From Anaerolineae bacterium (GTDB lineage Bacteria > Chloroflexota > Anaerolineae > UBA4142 > SHND01): DNA of 52,992 nt. How positions within the stretch are numbered: position 1 is the stretch's first letter; the number at the start of each line of letters is the position of its first letter. The stretch lies in contig JAJVIA010000006.1 in the NCBI GenBank assembly GCA_022072245.1, positions 37,958 through 90,949 of the forward strand, written 5' to 3'. The notes beneath the pieces were generated by a model, which saw nothing but the letters and a program-made list of their open reading frames with translations, was not told the DNA's origin and did no database searches. This document shows positions 34,530-42,392 of the stretch, piece after piece. Position numbers and translations under genes: made by a program.

Positions 34530-34620
34530 CCTCACCCCCAGCCCCGACTCTCAGTTCCGACTCCCAGCCCCGACTCCCAGCCCCTCACCCCCAACCCCTC
34601 TCCCAATGGGAGAGGGGGGA
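34530..34620. repeat. C/T-rich tandem repeat ending in CCCCTCTCCC/GGGAGAGGGG hairpin
   Basis: Repeats of CCGACTCCCAGCC-type units at about 34540-34590 precede a perfect 10-bp hairpin CCCCTCTCCC-AAT-GGGAGAGGGG (34595-34617). No gene occupies 34507-34641. Related hairpins lie at 33994 and 50987, indicating a dispersed repeat that may also act as a terminator between the convergent YqcC and Rieske-DUF2231 genes. Confidence 0.6.
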
Positions 34621-34641
34621 GTAGAGGGTCTATAATTTGTT

Positions 34642-35556
34642 CTAGTGCGGTGAAACGGTTTGCGCGACGCGCAGTACGCGAATCCAGATTTTATCGTCTT
34701 TGACATCCGTTTCGTACAATGGAACGGGCGCTGTGGCGGGGCCCGTTTTTACGCTGCCGTCCTCTAACGAAAAACGCGAATAGTGCCACGGACATTCGAT
34801 GGTGGAACCATGAATCGTCCCTTGCTCGAGCGGCGCGCCATAATGCGAACACACCGCGCCAATGGCATACACGCGCTGCCCATGCCGCACCAATAAAACC
34901 GGTTGGCCTTGCACGACAAAACGCGTCGGTTTATTGTCCGCCAAATCTTCAAAAGCGACCACCGGCGTAAATTCTTTGGGCCCGCTCCGATAGGCGTTGC
35001 GATTTATCATTGTGCCGAAACGAAAGACGAGCGTGCCGCCGAGATACGCGCCGCCGGCGATTACGCCATAGCCCACCAACGCGGGGATAAAATTTGCGAC
35101 GCTCACTTGCCACTGCGCGATAAAGAGCAGCGCCCACGCGACAATAAAAAGCAGCGTGCCAAAACTGTTGACCACCGCGTGCGTGAATCCAATCGAAAGT
35201 TCGGTCGGGTCAACGTCCATCCAATCCATGAACCCCGTCGCAATCGCGGCGAGCGCGGCGAGAATTCCCAAACCCATCGCCAGCGCAATGGCAATGCCCA
35301 ATTCATTCATGCCAAACAAGAGCGCCGCCAGATATAGCAAAATTGTAACCGTCCACGCGCCAACCGGCACGTCGGTCAAAAGCGGATGCAGCGGATGCTC
35401 CAGCCAACTGCCATTGGCAAAATTTTTGAGCGGGCGCAGCGGGCCCTCTAGAAAAATTTTATTGAGCAAGCGCTGCAATTTTTTACTGACGGTTCGATTC
35501 AACCGATTCCCCGTGATGGCAGCGTCGAGCGCTTCACTAAAATCGCGATTCTGCAT
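34642..35556 (-). CDS. DUF2231 membrane protein with C-terminal Rieske domain
   Basis: A 304-residue protein. Residues ~50-190 are a DUF2231 four-helix membrane domain (NGSWLEHPLHPLLTDVPVGA has its conserved His/Pro). The C-terminal ~105 residues are a cytoplasmic Rieske domain with cluster motifs CSHYGAPLEQG and CPWHYSRF. This fusion occurs in actinobacteria and Chloroflexota. It may pass electrons from a membrane heme or quinone to an unknown partner, by inference. ATG 35556 begins MQNRDFSEAL. Confidence 0.85.
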   Translation of the reverse strand: MQNRDFSEALDAAITGNRLNRTVSKKLQRLLNKIFLEGPLRPLKNFANGSWLEHPLHPLLTDVPVGAWTVTILLYLAALLFGMNELGIAIALAMGLGILAALAAIATGFMDWMDVDPTELSIGFTHAVVNSFGTLLFIVAWALLFIAQWQVSVANFIPALVGYGVIAGGAYLGGTLVFRFGTMINRNAYRSGPKEFTPVVAFEDLADNKPTRFVVQGQPVLLVRHGQRVYAIGAVCSHYGAPLEQGTIHGSTIECPWHYSRFSLEDGSVKTGPATAPVPLYETDVKDDKIWIRVLRVAQTVSPH

Positions 35557-35910
35557 AGTTGCCTCCCAACTCGAATCGAAACAAAAAAATCCGCAAAGCG
35601 TTGCGCGCCTTTTACGGATTCCAATTCGCGTCGCCTTGCCGCGTCGCGTCGCGCAAGCGGCGCAGCGCCAAAATCGTTGGAGTTACCTTAACGATACCAC
35701 ATTTATCCGCCGCGCTATATAAAAATTTGCTCAAATTTTATCGCGCGTTCAAAAGTGTTTGACAGAATAGAACACGAGGATATACTTAACAAGGATTCGA
35801 CCGCGCAGCGTTACACGAGGCAGAGCCGCTCAAACAATCCGCGCCGGTTCCACTTTTGTCAAGGCGCGCAAGCTAAAATTCTACCAATCATCACTCAAAA
35901 GAAGGACGCT
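35557..35910. other. Leader region of rnk-like gene
   Basis: About 350 bp without a supported gene. It contains an imperfect hairpin AATCCG...CGGATT near 35590-35623, a promoter at 35759-35786 and the ~118-nt predicted leader of the Rnk-like gene. Confidence 0.4.
35759..35786 (+). promoter_or_regulatory. Sigma70-type promoter for rnk-like gene
   Basis: TTGACA (35759-35764), a 16-bp spacer, TATACT (35781-35786). Transcription should start near 35793, leaving a ~118-nt leader before the ATG at 35911. Confidence 0.6.
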
Positions 35911-36327
35911 ATGGAAAACAAACCCATCTACATTACGGCATTCGACCTGGAGCGTTTGCAAAAACTGATTTCGGAAGCGCAATTTACCGAATATCGCAAA
36001 AGCGAATATCTAAAAATTCTCGAAACGGAAATCGCCCGCGCGACGGTGGTTGCGCCGCAAGATATTCCGAACGACGTGATTACAATGAATTCGGTGGTGC
36101 AGCTCCAAGATATAGACACCAAAGAAGAAGAAGTGTACACTTTGGTTTTTCCCGAAAACGCCGACCTCGCCAAAGGAAAAATTTCCATCTTTGCGCCGAT
36201 TGGCACAGCCATGTTGGGTTATCGCGTGGGCGATCTGTTCGAGTGGAAGGTGCCAGCCGGCACACGCCGTTTGCGCGTAAAAAAGATTTTGTATCAGCCG
36301 GAAGGTTCCGGCGACTTTGACCTCTAG
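35911..36327 (+). CDS. rnk: Nucleoside diphosphate kinase regulator (Rnk/GreA C-terminal domain)
   Basis: A 138-residue protein: a short N-terminal helical pair (ITAFDLERLQKLISEAQF), then a GreA/GreB-like C-terminal domain with DVITMNSVVQLQDIDTKEEE, YTLVFPENADLAKGKISIFA and GTAMLGYRVGDLFEWKVPAG. In Rnk the fold binds RNA polymerase near the secondary channel. The longer open frame from 35755 is rejected because ATG 35911 has GAAGGA 7 nt upstream. It precedes an SDR gene by 16 bp. Confidence 0.85.
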   Translation: MENKPIYITAFDLERLQKLISEAQFTEYRKSEYLKILETEIARATVVAPQDIPNDVITMNSVVQLQDIDTKEEEVYTLVFPENADLAKGKISIFAPIGTAMLGYRVGDLFEWKVPAGTRRLRVKKILYQPEGSGDFDL

Positions 36328-36343
36328 AACAGGAAAAAAATAA

Positions 36344-37204
36344 ATGCGAATTGCGTTAATTGGTCCGACCGGTGTTTTGGGGCGCGCGCTCGCGCCCTTG
36401 CTTTTGCAAAAAGGATATACCGTGCGCGCATTGGCGCGTTCCGCAGCCAAAGCGCGCGCGACGCTTCCCCAAGCGCTTGAAATAGTTGAATGTGATTTAC
36501 TTGCGACCAATGCCGACGCCCTGGCGCCGCTCCTGCAAGGTTGCGATGTCGTGGCGCACATTGCCACCGCCATTCCGCGCGATTTCACCGCGCCCAACGC
36601 GTGGGAGGCGAATACGCGCTTGCGAACGGACGGCGTTCGAACCTTGCTCGACGCGGCGCGCCAAGCCAAAGTGGGACGCTATCTTCAACAGAGCATTACA
36701 ATGGCGTATCCCGACCACGGCGACGAATGGATTACCGAAGACATGCCGCTCGATGCGACGCCGCGTCGCGGCCAAGTGACCAACCCGGTCATTACGATGG
36801 AACAAATGATCCGAGACACGCCGCCCGATACATTGCAGTGGTGCATTTTGCGCGGCGCGAATTTTGTGGGCCCGGATACGGCGCAAGCGCAGACGCTGGA
36901 AGCATTGCGGCAGGGCAACCAAGTCGTTCCGTGCGACGGCCGCAACTTTGTTTCGCTGATTCATGTCGCGGACATTGCCGCCGCCTTTGTCGCCGCAATC
37001 GAGAACGCTCCCGCCGGGTCCATTTTCAATATCACCGCCGAACCGTTGCGGCATGGCGAATATCTTGACGCGCTGGCGGATTCCATCGGCGTCCCCCGAC
37101 CAAAACGCGACGAGAGCGTTCCGTGTCCGCCGTCATGGCGTTGCAGCGCCCAAGCGGCGAAAACCAAATTGCGTTGGCAGCCGACCCACCCGCTTGTGCC
37201 TTGA
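36344..37204 (+). CDS. NAD(P)-dependent epimerase/SDR family protein
   Basis: A 286-residue extended or atypical SDR. The nucleotide-binding glycine motif is MRIALIGPTGVLGRALAPLL (GxxGxxG), followed by ALARSAAKARATLPQA and VVAHIATAIP. A complete YxxxK catalytic pair is not obvious, as in NmrA-like or NDUFA9-type proteins. Likely a redox-dependent epimerase, reductase or regulator of unknown substrate. It follows the Rnk-like gene closely on the same strand. Confidence 0.8.
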   Translation: MRIALIGPTGVLGRALAPLLLQKGYTVRALARSAAKARATLPQALEIVECDLLATNADALAPLLQGCDVVAHIATAIPRDFTAPNAWEANTRLRTDGVRTLLDAARQAKVGRYLQQSITMAYPDHGDEWITEDMPLDATPRRGQVTNPVITMEQMIRDTPPDTLQWCILRGANFVGPDTAQAQTLEALRQGNQVVPCDGRNFVSLIHVADIAAAFVAAIENAPAGSIFNITAEPLRHGEYLDALADSIGVPRPKRDESVPCPPSWRCSAQAAKTKLRWQPTHPLVP

Positions 37205-37251
37205 CGCAAAAAAAATTTCCGTAAGCCAATGGCATATTCCAGTCACTAAAG

Positions 37252-37282
37252 ATGTGCGGCAAATTGTAAATTTGCCGCACAT
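37252..37282. repeat. 14-bp perfect palindrome of the AAATTTGCC family
   Basis: ATGTGCGGCAAATT (37252-37265), loop GTA, AATTTGCCGCACAT (37269-37282). It lies between the SDR stop and the cupin start and shares its core with the palindromes at 14689-14737. It may terminate the SDR transcript or be a dispersed repeat. Confidence 0.65.
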
Positions 37283-37298
37283 TTTCAAAAAAGCGCAG

Positions 37299-37748
37299 AT
37301 GAACGCCCACCCCTTTTTTTCCATCGCCGGACAGCGCGCCACGTTTCAAGAAGATGGCGTTGAAGATACCGAGATTCTTGTCTCGAACGCCCAGAGCGAG
37401 GGCCGTTACAGCATCATGATTTCGCGTTGGCTCTCGACCTTTCAAGTCCCGCCGCACATTCATAAAGAACACGCTGAAACGTTCTATGTTCTCGACGGTC
37501 AGGTCGAATGGACCGTGGCGGGCGAAACGCGCATCTTGAAGGCGGGCGATGCGTTGTACGTTCCGCCGCATACCGTGCACAGCGTGCGCGTCGTCGGCGG
37601 ACAGGACAGCCGCAATATGTTGATTTATACGCCAGGCGGTTATGAGGCGCAAGCCGATTTCAAGATGAACTATACGGCGGAAGAACTCGCCACGCCGGAA
37701 ATCAAAGACCGCATTCGCAAAATGAGCGATTTTCATGTAGTGGAATAA
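37299..37748 (+). CDS. Cupin domain protein
   Basis: A 149-residue single-domain cupin. Motif 1 is FQVPPHIHKEHAETFYVLDG (metal ligands H, H, E) and motif 2 is GDALYVPPHTVHSVRVVG. Both are intact, so it probably binds a divalent metal. Homologues are dioxygenase- or isomerase-like or simple binding proteins; substrate unknown. ATG 37299 is supported by the start of the conserved region (open frame runs to 36963 inside the SDR gene). Followed 30 bp later by folE. Confidence 0.82.
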   Translation: MNAHPFFSIAGQRATFQEDGVEDTEILVSNAQSEGRYSIMISRWLSTFQVPPHIHKEHAETFYVLDGQVEWTVAGETRILKAGDALYVPPHTVHSVRVVGGQDSRNMLIYTPGGYEAQADFKMNYTAEELATPEIKDRIRKMSDFHVVE

Positions 37749-37778
37749 CGCGCCAATTCAACGTAAAGGAAAATTTTA

Positions 37779-38438
37779 ATGAACATCCATGACGACCTCG
37801 ATGATCTGGAATATCAAAATGCAATCAAATTAAAGTTACGCCAAATCTCGGACGAACAGTATCAAAAGTTTGAAGGATATGCGGCAGAAATTTTTTCGGC
37901 GTTCGGTTTGGATTTGAATACGCCCGCGACCAAAGACACGCCGCGTCGTTTCATCAAAGCGCTTTTCGACGCGACCGAAGGGTACGACGGCGACCCCAAA
38001 TTGCTGCGCGTGTTTGACACGGAATGTCGCGGCGAACCGGATTGTCGCCTGAGCCAAGTGGTCGAGGGCCCAATTCCATTCTTTGCATTGTGCGAACATC
38101 ACGCGCTGCCTTTTTACGGCATGGCGTATGTCGGCTATATCGCGCACGAAAATATCATTGGCATTTCAAAACTAACGCGTCTGGTGCGTCTCTTTGCCAA
38201 ACGCTTTTCGGTGCAAGAACGCATCGGTCAACAAATCGCCGATACGCTCGACACCATGCTTCATCCGCACGGCGTCGCGGTCTTTCTCGAAGCGCATCAC
38301 CTGTGCATGGAAATGCGCGGCGTGCGCGAACTTTCGCCCAAGACGCGCACAACCGTCTGGCGCGGACATTACGCCGCAGACGCCACTTTGCGTTCCGAAT
38401 TTTTTACCGCGTGCGGTTTGCAGCGCAACGAGAAATAG
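37779..38438 (+). CDS. folE: GTP cyclohydrolase I
   Basis: A 219-residue FolE. It converts GTP to 7,8-dihydroneopterin triphosphate, the first step of tetrahydrofolate and pterin synthesis. Zinc ligands are visible in FALCEHHALPFYGMAYVGYI and in HHLCMEMRGVRELSP. DTPRRFIKALFDATEGYDGD and GISKLTRLVRLFAKRFSVQE are family hallmarks. ATG 37779 has AAAGGA upstream. The stop is 3 bp before the selenoprotein-type DsbA gene, so the two are likely cotranscribed. Confidence 0.95.
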   Translation: MNIHDDLDDLEYQNAIKLKLRQISDEQYQKFEGYAAEIFSAFGLDLNTPATKDTPRRFIKALFDATEGYDGDPKLLRVFDTECRGEPDCRLSQVVEGPIPFFALCEHHALPFYGMAYVGYIAHENIIGISKLTRLVRLFAKRFSVQERIGQQIADTLDTMLHPHGVAVFLEAHHLCMEMRGVRELSPKTRTTVWRGHYAADATLRSEFFTACGLQRNEK

Positions 38439-38441
38439 ACC

Positions 38442-39131
38442 ATGACTGAAAAAATGATTCCTGAATTGTGGGAGTGGGCGGAATACTACTGACCGTGGTG
38501 CTATGTTGCAGCCGTGCGTCTGCAAAAAATTGCGCCCGAATACGCGGGCCGCGTACGTTTGCGGCAGCGCGCCTTTCCTCTAGAAGTGTATGGCGGCGGT
38601 CCGCCGGACCGCGCAGAGCTGGAATTGGAAATTTGGCTCGCGGCTTTGCAAGAACCCGCCGCCGTTTTCAAACCGTTCGGCGCGGAATGGCCCACGACGA
38701 CGCTGCCCGCTTTCGAAGCGGCTTGGTGCGCCCGACAACAAGACGAGACGCTGGGAGACGAATTTGATTTACGAATTCGCCGCGCCTTTTTTGCTGAAGG
38801 GCGCAATATCGGAAAACGCGAGGTCATGCTGGAGCTCGCGCGCGAAGCGAATTTAGACATGGAACGCTTTACGCGCGATTTCGATAGCGCCGCGCCGCGC
38901 GCCGCCGTGCTGGCGGAAGGTCGGCTCGGTCAAACGCAATATCGCGTGCGCGGCACGCCGACCATCATGTTGAGCGACGGCGCCAAATTGCGTCACCCAA
39001 TCGCGTATCCCAAAATCCAAGACGGTAAAATTCTGAGCGTCGGAAAATTGCCGTGCTGCGGCGAAGCGTGTTACGCGGCGACGCGCGAAATGTTTGAAAC
39101 CGCGCTCCGCCTGTTTGCTTTTAATGCTTGA
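38442..39131 (+). CDS. Selenocysteine-containing DsbA/FrnE-like thiol oxidoreductase (in-frame TGA at 38490-38492)
   Basis: Reading the TGA at codon 17 as Sec gives 229 residues. The start is MTEKMIPELWEWAEYY, then U17-P-W-C20-Y, replacing the C-P-W-C-Y active site of FrnE-type DsbA proteins. The rest is a full DsbA fold: helical insert, RRAFFAEGRNIGKREVMLEL, and the cis-proline loop RVRGTPTIML (P173). C205, C206 and C210 near the C terminus could form extra redox centres. The ATG is 3 bp after folE and the 3' end overlaps alkA by 8 bp. Conventional calling would start at GTG 38514 and lose the active site. A hairpin after the TGA and tRNA-Sec at 29292 support recoding. Confidence 0.85.
38497..38536 (+). 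promoter_or_regulatory. SECIS-like hairpin after the in-frame TGA
   Basis: The lower stem GGTGC (38497-38501) pairs with GCGCC (38532-38536), one G·U. An internal loop separates it from a perfect 6-bp upper stem TTGCAG (38506-38511)/CTGCAA (38520-38525). The apical loop is CCGTGCGT, starting 19 nt after the TGA. An extra C-G pair with a bulged U would give loop CGUGC. Geometry and the GU in the loop match known bacterial SECIS elements such as that of E. coli fdhF. Confidence 0.7.
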
Positions 39132-40065
39132 CTTGAAACAGCTCGCGCTGACCCTCACGCCCGTTCCGCCCTTTCGGCTCGACCTCACCGCTTGGACGCT
39201 GCGTCGCCGTCCCGACAATTGCGTGGATCGTTGGGACGGCGAAACGTATCGCCGCGTCCTCGTCGCCGCCAATGGCGAACCGTTTGAAATCGCCGTGACG
39301 CAATTCGGGCCGCGCGCCGCGCCGCAACTGCGCGTGACAATCCATTATCGCGCGTCGAGCCGGGGACTCTGCCGCCAAACCGCCGCGGCGTTAGAGCGTT
39401 TGCTCGGCATCCATTTGCGACTGGACGATTTTTATCGTTTTGCCGCGCGCGACGCTAAACTAAAACCGGTGGCGCAACAATTTCGCGGTTTCAAACCGCC
39501 GCGCCTCGAATCGCTCTTTGAAACGCTCGTCAACGCGATGGCGTGTCAACAATTCACGCTGACGGTGGGCATTCGTTTGCTCAATCGGCTCACGGAACGG
39601 TACGGCCAAGCGTTCGTCGGCGCGGACGGAATTTTTTACGCGTTCCCGCGCCCGCAAGATTTAGCGCACGCGGACATCGAGACATTGCGCGCGATGCAGT
39701 TCAGTTATCAAAAGGCGCGCTATATCACCGGCCTGGCGCAAGCGATTGTGCGCGGCGAACTCCAGCTTGAGGAAATCAACGCGCTGGACGACGCGCGCGC
39801 GCTGGCGCGTTTATGCGAATTAAAAGGCGTCGGTCGTTGGACGGCGGAATACTGTCTGCTGCGCGGTCTCGGACGCACGCACATTTTTCCGGCGGACGAT
39901 GTGGGCGCGCGCAATCATTTGCAGCGCTGGCTCGGTTTGCCCGAAAAATTAAATTACGCCGCCGTCCACCAAGCTATCCAACCCTGGAAAAATTACGGCG
40001 GGCTGGTCTATTTTCATTTGCTGCTAAAGAGTTTGACGGAAAAAGCTATCATTGCCGCCGAATAA
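39124..40065 (+). CDS. alkA: DNA-3-methyladenine glycosylase II (AlkA/HhH-GPD)
   Basis: A 313-residue base-excision glycosylase. The helix-hairpin-helix is LCELKGVGRWTAEYCLLRGL and the catalytic Asp is in HIFPADDVGARNHLQ. The N-terminal ~110 residues resemble the AlkA TBP-like domain, and LFETLVNAMACQQFTLTVGI opens the HhH-GPD core. It removes alkylated purines. ATG 39124 overlaps the selenoprotein stop by 8 bp. No Cys-rich [4Fe-4S] tail is seen, which separates it from MutY/Nth. Confidence 0.9.
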   Translation: MLDLKQLALTLTPVPPFRLDLTAWTLRRRPDNCVDRWDGETYRRVLVAANGEPFEIAVTQFGPRAAPQLRVTIHYRASSRGLCRQTAAALERLLGIHLRLDDFYRFAARDAKLKPVAQQFRGFKPPRLESLFETLVNAMACQQFTLTVGIRLLNRLTERYGQAFVGADGIFYAFPRPQDLAHADIETLRAMQFSYQKARYITGLAQAIVRGELQLEEINALDDARALARLCELKGVGRWTAEYCLLRGLGRTHIFPADDVGARNHLQRWLGLPEKLNYAAVHQAIQPWKNYGGLVYFHLLLKSLTEKAIIAAE

Positions 40066-40167
40066 TTTTTGTTTTTCGCTCTTTGCGCTTCCGCAAAGAC
40101 AAAATTTGTATTGTAGATTATCTTGGGTCTGTGAATTACAAACATCATAAACCAAAGGAGTTTCCGC

Positions 40168-40413
40168 ATGAGCGAAAATGTAACGACTACGATTGATGTG
40201 CGCCCCATTCCGCCGCCGCAAAAACATTCGACGATTTTTCAGACGTTTGATGCGCTGGCGCCGGGGCAGAGTTTTATCTTGATTAACGATCACGACCCCA
40301 AACCCCTTTATTATCAATTTGCAAGCGAAATGCCGGGCAAGTTCACTTGGGAATATCTGGAACAGGGCCCCCAAGTTTGGCGCGTGCAAATCGGACGACC
40401 CGCGTCAACCTAA
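40168..40413 (+). CDS. DUF2249 domain protein
   Basis: An 81-residue small protein: VDVRP-like opening (TTIDVRPIPPPQKHSTIFQT), then FDALAPGQSFILINDHDPKP and YLEQGPQVWRVQIGR, the DUF2249 pattern. Family members are often linked to nitrogen-oxide and respiratory gene sets; biochemical function is unknown. AAAGGAG lies 9 nt upstream of the ATG. It is transcribed alone, with a terminator just after it. Confidence 0.85.
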   Translation: MSENVTTTIDVRPIPPPQKHSTIFQTFDALAPGQSFILINDHDPKPLYYQFASEMPGKFTWEYLEQGPQVWRVQIGRPAST

Positions 40414-40450
40414 AGCATTGCGCGTTAGAACGCGGACGGCTGTAATGGTA

Positions 40451-40483
40451 ATGGATGCAATCCAATTTGGTTGCATCCATTTT
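40451..40483 (+). terminator. Rho-independent terminator after DUF2249 gene
   Basis: ATGGATGCAA (40451-40460) and TTGCATCCAT (40471-40480) pair perfectly; the loop contains CCAA/TTGG that can pair further. A short T run follows. Confidence 0.65.
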
Positions 40484-40652
40484 CCCGTTTCAGAGAACGC
40501 CGCGCCGCAAGCAAACAAACACAAAATCAAGCTGCTGCGCAATCGCTTTGCCAAAACGATTCGTTTGTCCCGCCGCGGCGCTTTAACGCGACGCGAAAAT
40601 TTTGAATGACGAACCAATTGGCTCGACGATTGCGCGAAAGGATCTTTTAATC

Positions 40653-40883
40653 ATGGCTGATGTATGGCTCACCACGCTCATTACCGAAACTCCGCAAGCG
40701 GGCTTTGAACTCGCGATTACGCTGAGCCGCCGCGGAGTCAAATATACGCAACCGGATGTCGAAGTGCTCAAACGTCTGCGCCCCGAATACGCCGAAGACG
40801 CCAAAGCGCTGACCGCCGCCTCGCAAGTTGTCGCCATCAATTTTCAAACTATCGCCGCCGCAAATAATTACTGGCGCAAATAA
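40653..40883 (+). CDS. Small hypothetical protein
   Basis: A 76-residue protein starting at ATG 40653, with a GAAAGGA ribosome site 11 nt upstream. It contains MADVWLTTLITETPQAGFEL, VEVLKRLRPEYAEDAKALTA and a C-terminal NNYWRK. It looks helical and soluble. I do not recognise the family. A strong terminator follows and a separate one precedes it, so it is probably a monocistronic gene. Confidence 0.65.
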   Translation: MADVWLTTLITETPQAGFELAITLSRRGVKYTQPDVEVLKRLRPEYAEDAKALTAASQVVAINFQTIAAANNYWRK

Positions 40884-40897
40884 ATTTTCGGCAAGCC

Positions 40898-40937
40898 AAA
40901 CCCCCAAGCGTTTTGCAAAACGCTTGGGGGTTTGTTT
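40898..40937. terminator. Strong perfect-palindrome terminator
   Basis: AAACCCCCAAGCGTTTT (40898-40914), loop GC, AAAACGCTTGGGGGTTT (40917-40933), then GTTTT. The 17-bp perfect stem with T-rich flank is a clear rho-independent terminator, usable from both directions. Confidence 0.75.
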
Positions 40938-41071
40938 TAGCTCGCATTACATCCCGCTACGAAAAATTAGAGCGGACAGGTACGACAAATTTCTGCGCTG
41001 CGATTCAACGCCCTTGCCTTGGCATTGCCCCGACAATGCGTACAAATCCGCGCGCGGTGTTTAACCGTGCG

Positions 41072-41539
41072 CTATAGCCCTCTCGCCGCTTTTTTGACGA
41101 GCGCCGTAATTTTCGCCTCTTCGGCGGCAGTCAACTTGATGACCGCAAACGAAGCAGCCCACATATTGCCTTTATCCAATTTCGCGTCGGGTTGAAAACC
41201 GAACGTCGCGTACCGCGTGTTGAACTTGCTTGCGGCTTGGAAAAAGCAAATGATTTTGCCCTCTTTGTTTGCAAACGCGGGCATACCGTACCAAGTTTTC
41301 GGCAAGAGCGCGGGCGCGCTCGCGTTGACCAGCTCGTAAATCCGTTGGGCTAGACCGCGATCCGGTTCGGGCATCCCGGCGATGACCGCAAGCGCGGCGC
41401 TCTCGCCCGCCGCCCTGTTCTTGTTCATTCGTTCTTCCGCTTTCAGCTCTTGGGCGCGTTCGCGCATCGCCGCTTTTTCTTCCGCCGACCACATGTTGGT
41501 TTTGGTTTGTTTTTTCGGCGTTTCGTTCTTTGCGCTCAC
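41072..41539 (-). CDS. DUF1801 (YdhG-like) domain protein
   Basis: A 155-residue protein. The N-terminal charged helix (KAAMRERAQELKAEERMNKN) is followed by a DUF1801/YdhG domain: RIYELVNASAPALLPKTWYG, MPAFANKEGKIICFFQAASK and YATFGFQPDAKLDKGNMWAA. Family relatives are called iron chaperone-like or YdeI-like. GTG 41539 is chosen because AAGGAG lies six nt upstream (at 41546-41551 on the plus-strand numbering); the open frame extends to 41620. Confidence 0.82.
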   Translation of the reverse strand: MSAKNETPKKQTKTNMWSAEEKAAMRERAQELKAEERMNKNRAAGESAALAVIAGMPEPDRGLAQRIYELVNASAPALLPKTWYGMPAFANKEGKIICFFQAASKFNTRYATFGFQPDAKLDKGNMWAASFAVIKLTAAEEAKITALVKKAARGL

Positions 41540-41808
41540 AATTAGCTCCTTGTCCGCTTTGAATTTGGTTTCTTGCCTCGAAACGCATTTTATTATATCA
41601 TCAGGATACTTGAAAATCAAGATAACGTCAGCGCCCTGTCAGCGTTAGAGAACGCTTCCTACGCGTGGTGAGCCGGAACGTCCGCGTTGTCGGTACGCGC
41701 CAGAACGCCGCGAACGCTTATTCACTCGCTGCGTAATACGATTTATAAATTCACGCAGCGCGCTCTTTTTGCCTTGCAAAACGAGACGCGCTTGGCGCCA
41801 AGCAAGCC

Positions 41809-42276
41809 ATGACCAAATCCAAGACCGAATTAAAGCGCCGCGCCTTGCTTGCGGTGAGCAATTATGGCGCCCACCTGACGCTGTTTCGCAATGCCGTCAG
41901 CGCCTGGGCGGGCCTCAACGTCAGCGATACAGAATGTCTCTTTTTTTTATTCCTTCAAGGCATGGCTACGCCGTCCGAACTGGCTCGACATACCGGACTC
42001 ACTTCGGGCGCCACGACGGCGATGCTCGACCGTCTGGAACGCGCGGGACTCATTGAACGCCGTCCGAATCCCAAGGACCGTCGCGGAAGTCTGATTGCGC
42101 CCGCGCCGACGAGCGCCGAAAAAATGGCGGCATGGTTTCAATCGGCGCGACAGGCGCAAGCCAAGTTAATCGCGCGCTATTCGACAAGCGAACTCGAGCT
42201 CATTGTGGATGTCTTGGAACGATTCACAGAATTATGGGACCGGGAGCGCGCGCGGCTGCAAAACAAAGCGTCATAG
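41809..42276 (+). CDS. MarR family transcriptional regulator
   Basis: A 155-residue winged-helix repressor. The HTH is GMATPSELARHTGLTSGATT, followed by MLDRLERAGLIERRPNPKDR (wing with the conserved D-R-R). Its targets may include itself or the adjacent crp-like genes, by inference. Start ATG 41809. It is read in the same direction as the Crp/Fnr genes and lies 116 bp upstream of the first. Confidence 0.9.
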   Translation: MTKSKTELKRRALLAVSNYGAHLTLFRNAVSAWAGLNVSDTECLFFLFLQGMATPSELARHTGLTSGATTAMLDRLERAGLIERRPNPKDRRGSLIAPAPTSAEKMAAWFQSARQAQAKLIARYSTSELELIVDVLERFTELWDRERARLQNKAS

Positions 42277-42341
42277 AAAAAAAGATTGCGCGCGTACATT
42301 GCGCCTCTAAAACGGCGCCCAGTTCGGCAACGGCGAAAAAT

Positions 42342-42360
42342 GTGATATGATATTTGTCAC
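42342..42360. promoter_or_regulatory. Candidate Crp/Fnr operator upstream of first crp-like gene
   Basis: GTGA (42342-42345) and TCAC (42357-42360) form an inverted pair within TGTGATATGATATTTGTCAC, resembling Crp/Fnr-family half-sites. Located 33 bp before the ATG at 42393. Autoregulation is an inference. Confidence 0.35.
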
Positions 42361-42392
42361 GACTGCAAGAACCGTTTTCCGAGGCAAATGTC

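Noticed and set aside
34530-34620. CRISPR array
   Set aside because: C/T-rich short tandem units without regular spacers or conserved repeat length; no cas genes in the window.
35755-35910. N-terminal extension of the Rnk-like protein
   Set aside because: This stretch contains the promoter TTGACA-N16-TATACT; the ATG at 35911 has a GAAGGA ribosome site.
38490-38492. In-frame TGA as a mere pseudogene stop or sequencing error
   Set aside because: The TGA replaces exactly the active-site Cys, the downstream frame is intact to a natural stop overlapping alkA, a hairpin follows, and tRNA-Sec is present. An error remains possible but is less likely.
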